The notes beneath the pieces were generated by a model, which was not told the DNA's origin, did not search any database, and worked only from the letters and a program-made list of their open reading frames with translations. Shown one piece after another: positions 19,983 through 28,789 of a DNA stretch of 64,000 nt (its first letter is position 1; each line of letters begins with the position of its first letter). The translations under genes and the position numbers were made by a program. This stretch comes from Winslowiella arboricola. Lineage in GTDB: Bacteria > Pseudomonadota > Gammaproteobacteria > Enterobacterales > Enterobacteriaceae. The stretch spans positions 62,001 through 126,000 of the forward strand of contig NZ_JAODIM010000042.1 of NCBI RefSeq assembly GCF_025527015.1, read 5' to 3'.

Positions 19983-21686
19983 ATGAAAACGCTGCTGATA
20001 ATCGATACCTCGCTGGGTCTGGCAACCAGCTACCTGGCAAAAAATTTACTCACCGCGGCTGCGGCAAAAACTGGCCTGACGCTGACGGATAATCCGGCAG
20101 ACGCAGAGCTGGTGGCGGTTGCGGGTAAAACTGTACCTGCTGACGGCGCGCTCAACGGCAAAGCGGTCTATCTCGGCGATATCGAACAGGCGCTGCGTCA
20201 GCCGGAAGCGTTCCTCGCTAACGCGCAAGCGCAGGCTAAACCGTACCAGGCGCCGGCAGCTGTTGCTGTGGCGCCAGTAGCGACTCACTCAGAGGCTGGC
20301 CCGAAACGTATTGTGGCGATTACCGCCTGTCCTACCGGTGTGGCGCACACCTTTATGGCAGCGGAAGCGATCCAGACCGAAGCAACCAAACGTGGCTGGT
20401 GGGTAAAAGTGGAAACCCGCGGCTCCGTCGGCGCTGGTAATGCGATTACCGCTGAAGAAGTGGCGGCGGCCGATCTGGTGATTGTGGCGGCGGATATCGA
20501 AGTGGATCTGGCGAAATTTGCTGGCAAACCGATGTATCGCACTTCAACCGGCCTGGCGCTGAAGAAAACAGCGCAGGAGCTGGATAAAGCAGTGGCTGAA
20601 GCCAAACCGTATCAGCCGAAGGGCGGCAACCAGGCTTCGCAGGGCGAGCAGAAGCAGGAAAGCGCAGGTGCTTACCGTCATCTGCTCACCGGTGTCTCTT
20701 ATATGTTACCGATGGTGGTAGCGGGCGGTCTGTGTATCGCGCTCTCCTTTGCGTTCGGTATTACTGCCTTTAAAGAGCCGGGAACGCTGGCCGCTGCGCT
20801 GATGCAAATCGGCGGTGGCAGCGCCTTTGCCTTAATGGTGCCGGTGCTGGCGGGTTATATCGCGTTCTCGATTGCCGACCGTCCGGGTCTGACCCCGGGT
20901 CTGATTGGCGGGATGCTGGCTACCAGCATTAATGCCGGTTTCCTCGGCGGTATTATTGCTGGTTTTATTGCCGGTTACGCCGCCAGACTGATTAGCGGCA
21001 AGGTTAAACTGCCGCAAAGTATGGAAGCGCTGAAGCCAATTCTGATTATCCCGCTGTTTGCCAGCCTGATCACCGGCTTACTGATGATCTATGTGGTAGG
21101 CAAACCTGTTGCAGGCATTATGAGCGGCCTGACCAGCTGGCTGGCGAATATGGGCACAGCGAATGCGGTACTGCTGGGCGCAATCCTCGGTGGCATGATG
21201 TGTACCGATATGGGCGGTCCGGTGAACAAAGTGGCCTATGCCTTTGGGGTTGGTCTGCTCAGTTCGCAAACCTATGCGCCGATGGCGGCGATTATGGCGG
21301 CCGGTATGGTGCCACCGCTGGCAATGGGTCTGGCAACGCTGGTTGCGCGTCGTAAGTTTAATAAAGGACAGCAGGAAGGCGGCAAAGCTGCGCTGGTGCT
21401 TGGTCTGTGCTTTATCTCTGAAGGTGCGATTCCGTTTGCGGCGCGTGATCCGATGCGCGTACTGCCATGCTGTATCGTTGGCGGCGCAGTGACCGGCGCG
21501 ATCTCGATGGCGGTTGGCGCGAAACTGATGGCGCCACACGGCGGTCTGTTTGTGCTGTTGATCCCTGGCGCTATCACCCCGGTGGTGGGTTATCTGCTGG
21601 CGATTATTGCCGGTACGCTGCTGGCGGGTCTGGGTTATGCGATCCTGAAACGTCCGGAAGCGGAAGCTGAGCTGGCGAAAGCCTGA
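19983..21686 (+). CDS. fruA: FruA, fructose-specific PTS EIIB'BC component
   Basis: 567 residues (E. coli 563). Domains: an inactive duplicated IIB' (about 1-100), the active IIB with Cys116 in ITACPTGVAHTFMAAEA, and the membrane IIC domain from about 230 with eight to nine helices, including GLISEGAIPFAARDP-type signature near the C-terminus. It imports fructose and releases fructose-1-phosphate. AGGAG precedes the ATG, 17 bases after fruK. A strong terminator follows. Confidence 0.96.
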   Translation: MKTLLIIDTSLGLATSYLAKNLLTAAAAKTGLTLTDNPADAELVAVAGKTVPADGALNGKAVYLGDIEQALRQPEAFLANAQAQAKPYQAPAAVAVAPVATHSEAGPKRIVAITACPTGVAHTFMAAEAIQTEATKRGWWVKVETRGSVGAGNAITAEEVAAADLVIVAADIEVDLAKFAGKPMYRTSTGLALKKTAQELDKAVAEAKPYQPKGGNQASQGEQKQESAGAYRHLLTGVSYMLPMVVAGGLCIALSFAFGITAFKEPGTLAAALMQIGGGSAFALMVPVLAGYIAFSIADRPGLTPGLIGGMLATSINAGFLGGIIAGFIAGYAARLISGKVKLPQSMEALKPILIIPLFASLITGLLMIYVVGKPVAGIMSGLTSWLANMGTANAVLLGAILGGMMCTDMGGPVNKVAYAFGVGLLSSQTYAPMAAIMAAGMVPPLAMGLATLVARRKFNKGQQEGGKAALVLGLCFISEGAIPFAARDPMRVLPCCIVGGAVTGAISMAVGAKLMAPHGGLFVLLIPGAITPVVGYLLAIIAGTLLAGLGYAILKRPEAEAELAKA

Positions 21687-21705
21687 TTAGCGTCACCCTG
21701 ATGAT

Positions 21706-21735
21706 AAAAAGGCGCGGGCTTCCGCGCCTTTTTTT
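21706..21735 (+). terminator. Intrinsic terminator of fruBKA
   Basis: GGCGCGG-GCTT-CCGCGCC at 21711-21728, preceded by A5 and followed by T7. Classical Rho-independent terminator 20 bases past the fruA stop. Confidence 0.92.
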
Positions 21736-21825
21736 ATGTTTCTGATGTACGCCAGCATGTAATGCCACACGACTTTTTGATAGGGTTAATTCGGCTTTTT
21801 TATTCTGTCAGGAGGACTCAATATT

Positions 21826-22219
21826 ATGGCTGTTATTCCGCTAATGCCCCCGGGGGGGCTTCTCTCTCTTAGCAACGAATCTTCAGGAAGCCCGCCACCG
21901 TGGGATGCCGCGCAACATGGCCTCTCCGCCAGTTTACTACTGGTTTTATCAGAAAGTCCGTAATAAGGGGCCGTGGGATTACAAACAGCAAGGAGCAAGC
22001 TACCAGAATTTCGGCGATTTTAACTATGGTGCAACGGGCGTTGTTGCAGGAATACCCGAAGACGTATTGTTACGGGGGGCGGGTTGGGCGCAAAGCAGGG
22101 CGGGCACCACTGATCCCCGGTGGGGGCACTGGTACAGAGACATTCCATACGGGGATGATCCGCGCGATCAGTATTGGATTCAACAGGGAATAGATTATGT
22201 CAATCAGCACAGCTATTAA
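21826..22219 (+). CDS. Type 44 polymorphic toxin domain protein, reading frame broken at a G7 tract
   Basis: A good Shine-Dalgarno (AGGAGG, 21810-21815) leads into ATG 21826, whose frame reads MAVIPLMPP and then closes early because of seven Gs at 21852-21858. Removing one G (or one of the five preceding Cs) joins it in frame to the downstream ORF, giving about 130 residues. The downstream part (intact from an internal ATG at 21905) matches the Bacterial toxin 44 family: VRNKGPWDYKQQG, NFGDFNYGATG, AGIPEDVLL and PYGDDPRDQYWIQQGIDY. No RHS, VgrG or TpsA partner is adjacent. As given, the gene is either off (phase-variable), decayed or affected by a base-call error. Overlaps its probable immunity gene by 23 bases. 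Confidence 0.7.
21847..21858 (+). other. C5G7 homopolymer tract in the toxin gene
   Basis: Five Cs followed directly by seven Gs near codon 8-11 of the toxin gene. With seven Gs the toxin domain is out of frame; with six it is in frame. This is a typical place for slipped-strand mispairing and also for sequencing error. Confidence 0.75.
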
Positions 22220-22634
22220 ATGGGCACACAGGGCGCTAACGATCGTCTTGTTACTTATGGTAATAGTGGGCGGCTTAGTATGGTATTCCGGGAATGCTCC
22301 TCGCGATGACCGCTTAGTCAGTCAGAAACAGTTATCAGAAAGTGTCTGGCTGTACGTTACCCAATATCAGGATGCCGCTGCCACTGACTCTGACGTTTAT
22401 CGTTACTATCTGAATAAACATCTCAGCGATCCGATGAAGGTGCTGCAGAAAAGCGGCCCGTTTCTTCAGGCAGATAGCGGTGATGCCACCGTTACGGCTA
22501 TTGGCGACCACGTGCTGGTAAAGCTGACGGGTAAGGTGTACTCCTTTTCTAACTCGGCTTTTTACTATGATGCCAGAACGCCGGTAATGCCCCGTATCGA
22601 TCTGAATGCGACTGCTTCAAATCCCTGGAAATAG
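22197..22634 (+). CDS. Probable cognate immunity protein, membrane-anchored
   Basis: 145 residues with one N-terminal membrane helix (about residues 12-30, LTIVLLLMVIVGGLVWY) and a soluble domain that topology rules would put in the periplasm. I do not recognise a named family. Its start lies inside the last codons of the toxin gene (23-base overlap), the usual arrangement for a toxin and its immunity gene, so the immunity role is inferred from position. A periplasmic antidote would suggest that the toxin acts in, or passes through, the periplasm. Confidence 0.6.
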   Translation: MSISTAIKWAHRALTIVLLLMVIVGGLVWYSGNAPRDDRLVSQKQLSESVWLYVTQYQDAAATDSDVYRYYLNKHLSDPMKVLQKSGPFLQADSGDATVTAIGDHVLVKLTGKVYSFSNSAFYYDARTPVMPRIDLNATASNPWK

Positions 22635-22649
22635 GACGGTACAGGCTAA

Positions 22650-23555
22650 ATGATCAATCGTCGTGATTTTCTCTGCGGTGTCGCCGCCAGCGTGGTTGCT
22701 TTACGCAGCGGACACGTCAGCGCGGTTAATTATCAGCAAACTACGCTGCCGTTATGGCCGCGGATGGCTCCCGGCGGCGGCGGACCGTCCGGTAGCGCTA
22801 TCCTTTCCGCAAAGGGGGCGCTGAGCAATATCGCGGTGCCTGCACTGACCGTACTGACGCCCGAAGATCCCAACGGTCATGCGGTGCTGATCGCAGCTGG
22901 CGGAGGCTATAAGCGCATCCAGATGGCGAGCGAGGCGTGGCCAGCCGCGCAATGGCTGGCGGCACGTGGTTATACCGCTTATATTCTCAGTTATCGGCTG
23001 CCGCATGAAGGCTGGGTGGATGGCAACATGGTGTCATTACAGGATGCGCAGCGGGCATTGCGGATTATCCGGCAGCGCGAACAGCACCTTAGCGTGCTGG
23101 GTTTTTCCGCCGGTGGCCATCTGCTGGGGCTGGCGATAACGCGTACCGGTTTTGCCTCTTATGCTCCACAGGACAAGCTGGACAGCCTGCCTGCGTATGC
23201 CGATCGTGCGGCTTTGATTTACCCGATTATTACGTTGGAAAAACCTTACAGCCACAGCTCCACGCATCGCCTGCTGGTGGGGCCGCATGCTTCTGCAGCG
23301 GATAATGCCGCCTGGTCGGTGCAAAATTATGTTAACGCGCATACGCCGCCGCTGTTTCTGGTGCAGGCGCTGGACGATCCGATTTCAAATCCGGATAACA
23401 CGCTGATCATGTCCGCCGCCTGCCGGAAGGCCGCAGTGCCGGTTGAGATGTATCGCTATGCCGATGGCGGGCATGGCTTTGGCATGGGCAGGGCAGGGAC
23501 CGCGACGATGCAGTGGCCATCGCATTATAAGACGTGGTTAGAGAGAACCCGGTAG
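22650..23555 (+). CDS. Alpha/beta hydrolase (esterase) with a Tat-type signal
   Basis: 301 residues. The N-terminus MINRRDFLCGVAASVVALRS has twin arginines followed by a hydrophobic run, a likely Tat export signal. The catalytic core is BD-FAE/acetyl-esterase-like: the oxyanion GGGY near 84-87, nucleophile Ser153 in GFSAGGH, a probable acid in ALDDPISNP and His in GGHGFGM near 277. It probably deacetylates a carbohydrate or acts on a small ester in the periplasm. It starts 15 bases after the immunity gene and may be co-transcribed with it. Substrate unknown. Confidence 0.75.
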   Translation: MINRRDFLCGVAASVVALRSGHVSAVNYQQTTLPLWPRMAPGGGGPSGSAILSAKGALSNIAVPALTVLTPEDPNGHAVLIAAGGGYKRIQMASEAWPAAQWLAARGYTAYILSYRLPHEGWVDGNMVSLQDAQRALRIIRQREQHLSVLGFSAGGHLLGLAITRTGFASYAPQDKLDSLPAYADRAALIYPIITLEKPYSHSSTHRLLVGPHASAADNAAWSVQNYVNAHTPPLFLVQALDDPISNPDNTLIMSAACRKAAVPVEMYRYADGGHGFGMGRAGTATMQWPSHYKTWLERTR

Positions 23556-23575
23556 CACAGTGAAAAGCCTGATAC

Positions 23576-23642
23576 GGCCGGCGAGAACGCCGTCCCTGCT
23601 GTGGGATATTTGAAACTTGTAGGGGAGCCGTTTTCGGCTCCC
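23576..23642. repeat. Pair of dispersed palindromes between the esterase gene and nfo
   Basis: 23576-23595 is an imperfect GGCCGGCG-AGAA-CGCCGTCC stem; 23623-23642 is a perfect GGGAGCCG-TTTT-CGGCTCCC. One member of each family, centres 47 bases apart, between convergent genes. Confidence 0.75.
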
Positions 23643-23681
23643 GCTCAGATAGCAGGCACGGTTAACATCCCGGCACCCTGA

Positions 23682-24524
23682 CTATTTTTGCTCTGACTTC
23701 AGCCAGGCAATTTCATCTTTCCAGATATCCGGATTAACGGTTTCGAGGATCATCGGAATACCGTCGAAGCGGCTATCTTTCATCAGCCAGCTGAATACTG
23801 TTTTACCGATATTGCCTTCACCAAGGCTGTGATGGCGGTCGACGCGGCTGTTAAATTCACTTTTCGCATCATTCAGGTGCATACCACGCAGATACTGGAA
23901 ACCGACCACGCGCTCAAACTCGGCAAAGGTTTTTACGCACTCTTCTTCGCTACGCAGATCATAGCCGCCGGCAAAAGCATGGCAGGTATCGATACAGACG
24001 CCGACGCGTGATTTATCTTCCACACCGGCAATAATCGCCGCCAGATGCTCAAAACGGAAACCAAGGTTACTGCCCTGACCGGCAGTATTTTCAATCACCG
24101 CGGTCACACCCTGGGTTTTATCCAGCACGATGTTAATCGACTCGGCAATACGTTGCAGGCACTCGGCCTCCTCAATCTGATGCAGATGACTGCCGGGATG
24201 GAAATTCAGCAGTGACAGGCCCAGCTGCTCGCAGCGTTGCATCTCATCGAGGAAGGCTTCGCGCGATTTTTCCAGCGCTTCTTCTACCGGATGGCCAAGA
24301 TTAATCAGATAGCTGTCGTGCGGCAGAATCTGCTGTGAGCTGTAGTTATATTTCTCACAGGCGGCGCGAAAAGCGGAAATCACTTCAGCACTCAGCGGGG
24401 ACGCGCGCCACTGGCGCTGATTTTTGGTGAACAGCGCGAAGGCTGTGGCTTCAAGTTCGTGCGCGCGAATGACTGCCTGGTCTACGCCGCCTGCTGCGCT
24501 GACGTGGGCGCCGATATATTTCAT
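23682..24524 (-). CDS. nfo: Endonuclease IV (Nfo), AP endonuclease
   Basis: 280 residues (E. coli 285). Xylose-isomerase-like TIM barrel starting [17 protein letters not shown]. Zinc-binding motifs are visible: [54 protein letters not shown] and the terminal ETVNPD-type glutamate. It cuts 5' to abasic sites during base-excision repair; in E. coli it is induced by SoxRS, but no soxbox was identified here. Confidence 0.95.
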   Translation of the reverse strand: MKYIGAHVSAAGGVDQAVIRAHELEATAFALFTKNQRQWRASPLSAEVISAFRAACEKYNYSSQQILPHDSYLINLGHPVEEALEKSREAFLDEMQRCEQLGLSLLNFHPGSHLHQIEEAECLQRIAESINIVLDKTQGVTAVIENTAGQGSNLGFRFEHLAAIIAGVEDKSRVGVCIDTCHAFAGGYDLRSEEECVKTFAEFERVVGFQYLRGMHLNDAKSEFNSRVDRHHSLGEGNIGKTVFSWLMKDSRFDGIPMILETVNPDIWKDEIAWLKSEQK

Positions 24525-24582
24525 GCCGTTCTCCTGTAGATGGCTTTGCGATGCCGTAAGCCCTCCATGATAACCGAAGCGA

Positions 24583-25632
24583 CTAGCCCATCAAGTGCTG
24601 AACCAGCAGATTGATCGCACCGCCACCGACAATCAGCCAGATAAACAGCAGCAGTGCCATCAGTAACGGTTTTACTCCTGCGCGCTTCAGGGCGCTGATA
24701 TGGGTGGTTAAACCCAGCGCCGCCATCGCCATTGCCAGCAGCAAATTGTCCAGCTGGTTAATATTCTGCAACAGCGATGGCGGCAGCAGATGCAGCGAGT
24801 TAAACAGTGCCACGCCAATAAACAGCAGGGCAAACCACGGAAAACTGATCGCGCCGCGCGCGATGTTGCCGCCGCGACGCATCAGCGCGCCAAGAAACAA
24901 CAGAAAAGGCGCCAGCATCATCACGCGCAGCATTTTGGCAATCACTGCGGCATTTTCGGCTTCCGGGCTGATGGCGTGACCCGCAGCCACGACCTGTGCC
25001 ACTTCGTGCAGAGTTGAACCAGTATAAATACCGTATGCGGTTGGCGTTACTGCGGGAAACCATGCCAGCACCAGCGGATACAGCAGCGGATAGATAAAGA
25101 TCGCCAGGGTGCCAAAAATCACCACCGTGGCAATCGCCACCGCCACTTTGGCGGAATCGGCTTTGATCACCGGTTCGGTTGCCAGAATTGCCGCTGCGCC
25201 GCAGATGCTGCTGCCAGCGCCAATCAGCCAGCGGGTCTGGCGATCAAGGCCAAATACCCGGCGACCGAGCCAGCACGCCAGCGCAAAGGTGGAGCAGAGC
25301 GTTATCACATCGATCACTACGCCGCTCAGGCCGACATCAGCGATCTGTTGCACGGTAAGACGAAAGCCGTACAGCACGATACCCAGCCTTAACAGACGCT
25401 GTTTTGCCAGCAGAATGCCGGGATCGCACACCGGTTGCAGACGCGGCCAGACGGTATTGCCAACCAGCATCCCGACCACAATCGCCAGCGTCAGCGCACC
25501 CAGACCTAGCGCGGCGATTGCTGGCTGATTGCCCAGCCAGATGGCCGTACCGGCAATAGCCGCTGCCAGCAGTAAGCCTGGCAGATGCCTGCCGGGTGCG
25601 CGATGAGTTGCCGGGAGAGTAAGTTCAGCCAT
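24583..25632 (-). CDS. yeiH: YeiH, UPF0324 family inner-membrane protein
   Basis: 349 residues, as in E. coli, with 10 or so membrane helices. Conserved segments include [29 protein letters not shown] and the [10 protein letters not shown] motif. The family is proposed to export sulfur-containing anions; in E. coli yeiH is divergent from yeiE, a sulfite-responsive regulator. Here a small DUF1232 gene stands between them. Transport role is inferred. Confidence 0.9.
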   Translation of the reverse strand: MAELTLPATHRAPGRHLPGLLLAAAIAGTAIWLGNQPAIAALGLGALTLAIVVGMLVGNTVWPRLQPVCDPGILLAKQRLLRLGIVLYGFRLTVQQIADVGLSGVVIDVITLCSTFALACWLGRRVFGLDRQTRWLIGAGSSICGAAAILATEPVIKADSAKVAVAIATVVIFGTLAIFIYPLLYPLVLAWFPAVTPTAYGIYTGSTLHEVAQVVAAGHAISPEAENAAVIAKMLRVMMLAPFLLFLGALMRRGGNIARGAISFPWFALLFIGVALFNSLHLLPPSLLQNINQLDNLLLAMAMAALGLTTHISALKRAGVKPLLMALLLFIWLIVGGGAINLLVQHLMG

Positions 25633-25738
25633 GGTTAACCTCCGATTTCATTACGGCTAGTGTGGGGTTAACTGGCTTAAAAGAGAAATTGATTATATAT
25701 TTATAATTAACCGGAATAGGTGATAAGGCGGCCGCAGG

Positions 25739-26098
25739 ATGTTCAGACGTATCGCGAAGTTCAGAAACAACTTGATCATGATGTGGTATGCCTGCCGCAA
25801 TCCCCGCACGCCGCTGTATATTAAAGGCCTGATGGGCGCGATTGTGGTGTATCTGATCAGTCCGCTGGATCTGATCCCTGATGTTATCCCGCTGGTCGGC
25901 TGGCTGGACGATGCCATCGTGGTGCCGCTGGGTATGGCGATGTTGCTGAAGCTGCTGCCGGAAGAGGTGCGTAGCGATGCGAGGCGACGTCAGGCTACGC
26001 CCGCTAATAAAAGAAAAGGGCTGACCACCACGCTGCTGGTTATGCTGGTACTTTGGCTGCTGCTGCTGGGGTATGCCATATTTCACTGGATGTCGTAA
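25739..26098 (+). CDS. DUF1232 (YkvA-like) small membrane protein
   Basis: 119 residues. Contains the DUF1232 core YLISPLDLIPDVIPLVGWLD around residues 38-57 and a C-terminal membrane helix (about 95-114). The stop lies nine bases ahead of the yeiE start, so the two are probably one transcript. The gene is absent from this place in E. coli. No function is established for the family. Confidence 0.8.
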   Translation: MFRRIAKFRNNLIMMWYACRNPRTPLYIKGLMGAIVVYLISPLDLIPDVIPLVGWLDDAIVVPLGMAMLLKLLPEEVRSDARRRQATPANKRKGLTTTLLVMLVLWLLLLGYAIFHWMS

Positions 26099-26107
26099 GG
26101 AATCACG

Positions 26108-26974
26108 ATGCATATCACGTTGCGTCAGGTTGAAGTATTTACCGAAGTGCTGAAGAGTGGATCAACCACCCAGGCTTCGCAGGTTCTGGCGCTGTCGCAG
26201 TCGGCAGTCAGCGCCGCGCTGGCGGATCTCGAAGGGCAGTTAGGCGTTCAGCTTTTCGATCGCGTGGGTAAGCGGCTGGTGGTTAATGAGCATGGCCGCC
26301 TGCTCTATCCGCGTGCGGTGGGTCTGCTGGAACAGGCGGGAGAGATTGAACAGCTGTTCCGCGAAGATAATGGCGCCATCCGTATCTACGCCAGCAGTAC
26401 TATCGGCAACTATCTGCTACCGGGGATGATCGCTGGTTATCGCCGTGATTTTCCGCATTTGCCGCTGGAACTCAGTGTCGGCAACAGTCAGGACGTTATT
26501 AATGCGGTGGCGGATTTTCGCGTCGATGTCGGGCTGATTGAAGGGCCTTGCCATATGACCGAGCTGATTAGCGAGCCGTGGCTGCAGGATGAGCTGGTCG
26601 TGTTTGCCGCGCCCGATGCGCCGATTCTGCAACAGCCGGTGACGCTGGAAACCCTGTCGGCGATGCAGTGGATCCTGCGCGAGCATGGCTCCGGTACCCG
26701 CGAAATTGTCGATTATCTGCTGCTGTCGCATCTGCCACGTTTTGAGCTGGCGATGGAGCTGGGCAATTCCGAGGCGATTAAACATGCGGTACGCCATGGG
26801 ATGGGCATCAGCTGTTTATCGCGCCGGGTGATTGCCGATCAGCTGGCGGCTGGCTCGCTGGTCGAGGTGAAGATCCCGCTGCCGACGCTGTCACGCACGC
26901 TCTACCGTATCCGGCACCGGCAGAAACATATGTCAAAAGCGCTGCTGCGTTTCCTGAGTTATTGTGTGGAATAA
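26108..26974 (+). CDS. yeiE: YeiE, LysR-family regulator
   Basis: 288 residues (E. coli 293). Winged helix-turn-helix at about 1-60 ([20 protein letters not shown]), CysB/CbbR-like effector domain after 90. YeiE in E. coli and relatives answers to sulfite and controls sulfite tolerance genes, and has been reported to affect lysP and flagella. The gene immediately precedes lysP and is close to yeiH, as in E. coli. Confidence 0.9.
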   Translation: MHITLRQVEVFTEVLKSGSTTQASQVLALSQSAVSAALADLEGQLGVQLFDRVGKRLVVNEHGRLLYPRAVGLLEQAGEIEQLFREDNGAIRIYASSTIGNYLLPGMIAGYRRDFPHLPLELSVGNSQDVINAVADFRVDVGLIEGPCHMTELISEPWLQDELVVFAAPDAPILQQPVTLETLSAMQWILREHGSGTREIVDYLLLSHLPRFELAMELGNSEAIKHAVRHGMGISCLSRRVIADQLAAGSLVEVKIPLPTLSRTLYRIRHRQKHMSKALLRFLSYCVE

Positions 26975-26981
26975 CGGATGC

Positions 26982-27016
26982 GGGCGGCGATAATTGCAGG
27001 CGGCGATAACGTCGCC
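26982..27016. repeat. Degenerate copy of the GGGCGGC palindrome after yeiE
   Basis: GGCGGCG-ATAA-CGTCGCC at 26999-27016 with one wobble, preceded by a second half-copy GGGCGGCGATAA at 26982. Related to the dispersed family. Confidence 0.55.
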
Positions 27017-27161
27017 CTTACAGGTTGATAACATCTTGCTCTGAATTTTTAATGATCCGCGCCGGATTATGAAGCTAACTTATAACCTCGCGGTATCGCT
27101 ATACCTGAGGGGGGGATTTGCTACAATCGCGCCTCATTTTTACCCAGGACAGCGTTTCTTC

Positions 27162-28628
27162 ATGATTCAGGACACAAAAACAACACAACAGCCTGCGTTA
27201 AAACGCGCGTTAAAAGCCCGTCACCTGACGATGATCGCCATCGGCGGATCGATCGGTACCGGCCTGTTTGTCGCCTCCGGCGCCACGATTTCCCAGGCGG
27301 GGCCGGGTGGGGCGCTGCTCTCTTATATGCTGATCGGGCTGATGGTCTATTTCCTGATGACCAGCCTCGGCGAACTGGCCGCCTTTATGCCGGTTTCCGG
27401 TTCCTTCTCGACCTATGGTTCCAAATACGTGGAAGAGGGCTTTGGTTTCGCGCTGGGCTGGAACTACTGGTACAACTGGGCGGTCACCATTGCGGTCGAT
27501 CTGGTGGCGTCACAACTGGTAATGAATTACTGGTTCCCGGATACGCCGGGCTGGATCTGGAGTGCATTGTTCCTTGGTCTGATGTTCCTGCTGAACTACA
27601 TCTCAGTCAAAGGCTTCGGTGAAGCGGAATACTGGTTCTCGCTGATAAAAGTGGTGACCGTCATCATCTTTATTGTGGTTGGCGTGCTGATGATCAGCGG
27701 TATTATGCGCGGCGCGGAAAGCGCGGGCTGGCATAACTGGCAGGTGGGTGAAGCGCCATTCGCGGGTGGCTTTGCCGCGATGATTGGCGTGGCGATGATT
27801 GTCGGCTTCTCTTTCCAGGGCACCGAGCTGATTGGTATCGCCGCTGGCGAATCGGAAGAGCCGGCGAAAAATATCCCGCGTGCGGTGCGTCAGGTGTTCT
27901 GGCGTATTCTGCTGTTCTATGTGTTTGCGATTCTGATTATCAGCCTGATTATTCCTTACACCGACCCGAGCCTGCTGCGCAACGATGTAAAAGATATCAG
28001 CGTCAGTCCGTTTACCCTGGTATTTGAGCACGCTGGTCTGCTGTCAGCGGCGGCAGTAATGAATGCGGTGATCCTGACGGCGGTGCTCTCGGCCGGTAAC
28101 TCCGGCATGTATGCTTCCACCCGTATGCTGTATACCCTGGCGTCAGAAGGCAAAGCGCCGCGTATCTTCGCCAAATTGTCCAAAGGCGGCGTACCGCGCA
28201 ACGCGCTGTATGCCACCACGGTGGTGGCGATGTTGTGCTTCTTTACCTCGATGTTTGGCAACCAGGAAGTCTATCTGTGGCTGCTGAATACCTCGGGGAT
28301 GACCGGCTTTATCGCCTGGCTGGGGATTGCCATCAGCCATTACCGTTTCCGTCGTGGTTATGTCAAGCAGGGGCATAATATTGCCGATCTGCCATACCGT
28401 TCCGGTTTCTTCCCGCTCGGGCCGATCTTTGCTTTTGTGCTCTGCTTAATCATCACCCTGGGTCAGAACTATCAGGCATTTCTCGCCGACCGTATTGACT
28501 GGTATGGCGTAGCGGCGACCTATATTGGTATTCCACTGTTCCTGATTATCTGGTTTGGTTACAAGCTGAGCCGCGGCAGTCACTTTGTTAAATACAGTGA
28601 AATGGAATTCCCGACCTTTAAAGACTGA
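27162..28628 (+). CDS. lysP: LysP lysine-specific permease
   Basis: 488 residues from ATG 27162 (MIQDTKTTQQ), matching E. coli LysP (489) almost residue for residue after the N-terminus. Twelve-helix APC amino-acid/proton symporter, with the family signature AIGGSIGTGLFVASGATI in helix 1. LysP imports lysine and inhibits CadC. The open frame begins at 27069 but those residues are not family-like. Confidence 0.96.
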   Translation: MIQDTKTTQQPALKRALKARHLTMIAIGGSIGTGLFVASGATISQAGPGGALLSYMLIGLMVYFLMTSLGELAAFMPVSGSFSTYGSKYVEEGFGFALGWNYWYNWAVTIAVDLVASQLVMNYWFPDTPGWIWSALFLGLMFLLNYISVKGFGEAEYWFSLIKVVTVIIFIVVGVLMISGIMRGAESAGWHNWQVGEAPFAGGFAAMIGVAMIVGFSFQGTELIGIAAGESEEPAKNIPRAVRQVFWRILLFYVFAILIISLIIPYTDPSLLRNDVKDISVSPFTLVFEHAGLLSAAAVMNAVILTAVLSAGNSGMYASTRMLYTLASEGKAPRIFAKLSKGGVPRNALYATTVVAMLCFFTSMFGNQEVYLWLLNTSGMTGFIAWLGIAISHYRFRRGYVKQGHNIADLPYRSGFFPLGPIFAFVLCLIITLGQNYQAFLADRIDWYGVAATYIGIPLFLIIWFGYKLSRGSHFVKYSEMEFPTFKD

Positions 28629-28650
28629 ATGTTGCGGTGAATGCAATTAA

Positions 28651-28673
28651 GGCGCGGTTTCCGCGCCTTTTTT
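28651..28673 (+). terminator. Intrinsic terminator of lysP
   Basis: GGCGCGG-TTT-CCGCGCC followed by T6, 22 bases after the lysP stop. The stem is nearly the same as that of the fruA terminator. Confidence 0.92.
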
Positions 28674-28691
28674 AGGTGTGCTAATTATATT

Positions 28692-28710
28692 GATAACCAT
28701 TATCATTTTC
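28692..28710 (+). promoter_or_regulatory. Fur box upstream of the iron ABC transporter genes
   Basis: GATAACCATTATCATTTTC agrees at 15 of 19 positions with the Fur consensus. It is 80 bases ahead of the permease gene and just after the lysP terminator, so iron-repressed expression of the following genes is likely. Confidence 0.8.
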
Positions 28711-28789
28711 GTTATCGTGACAGCCGTTACTTTTTCAACTTGCTCTGGCAGCAGGATTTCAGCCGGGCAAAAGAAGACAGAGAAGAATA

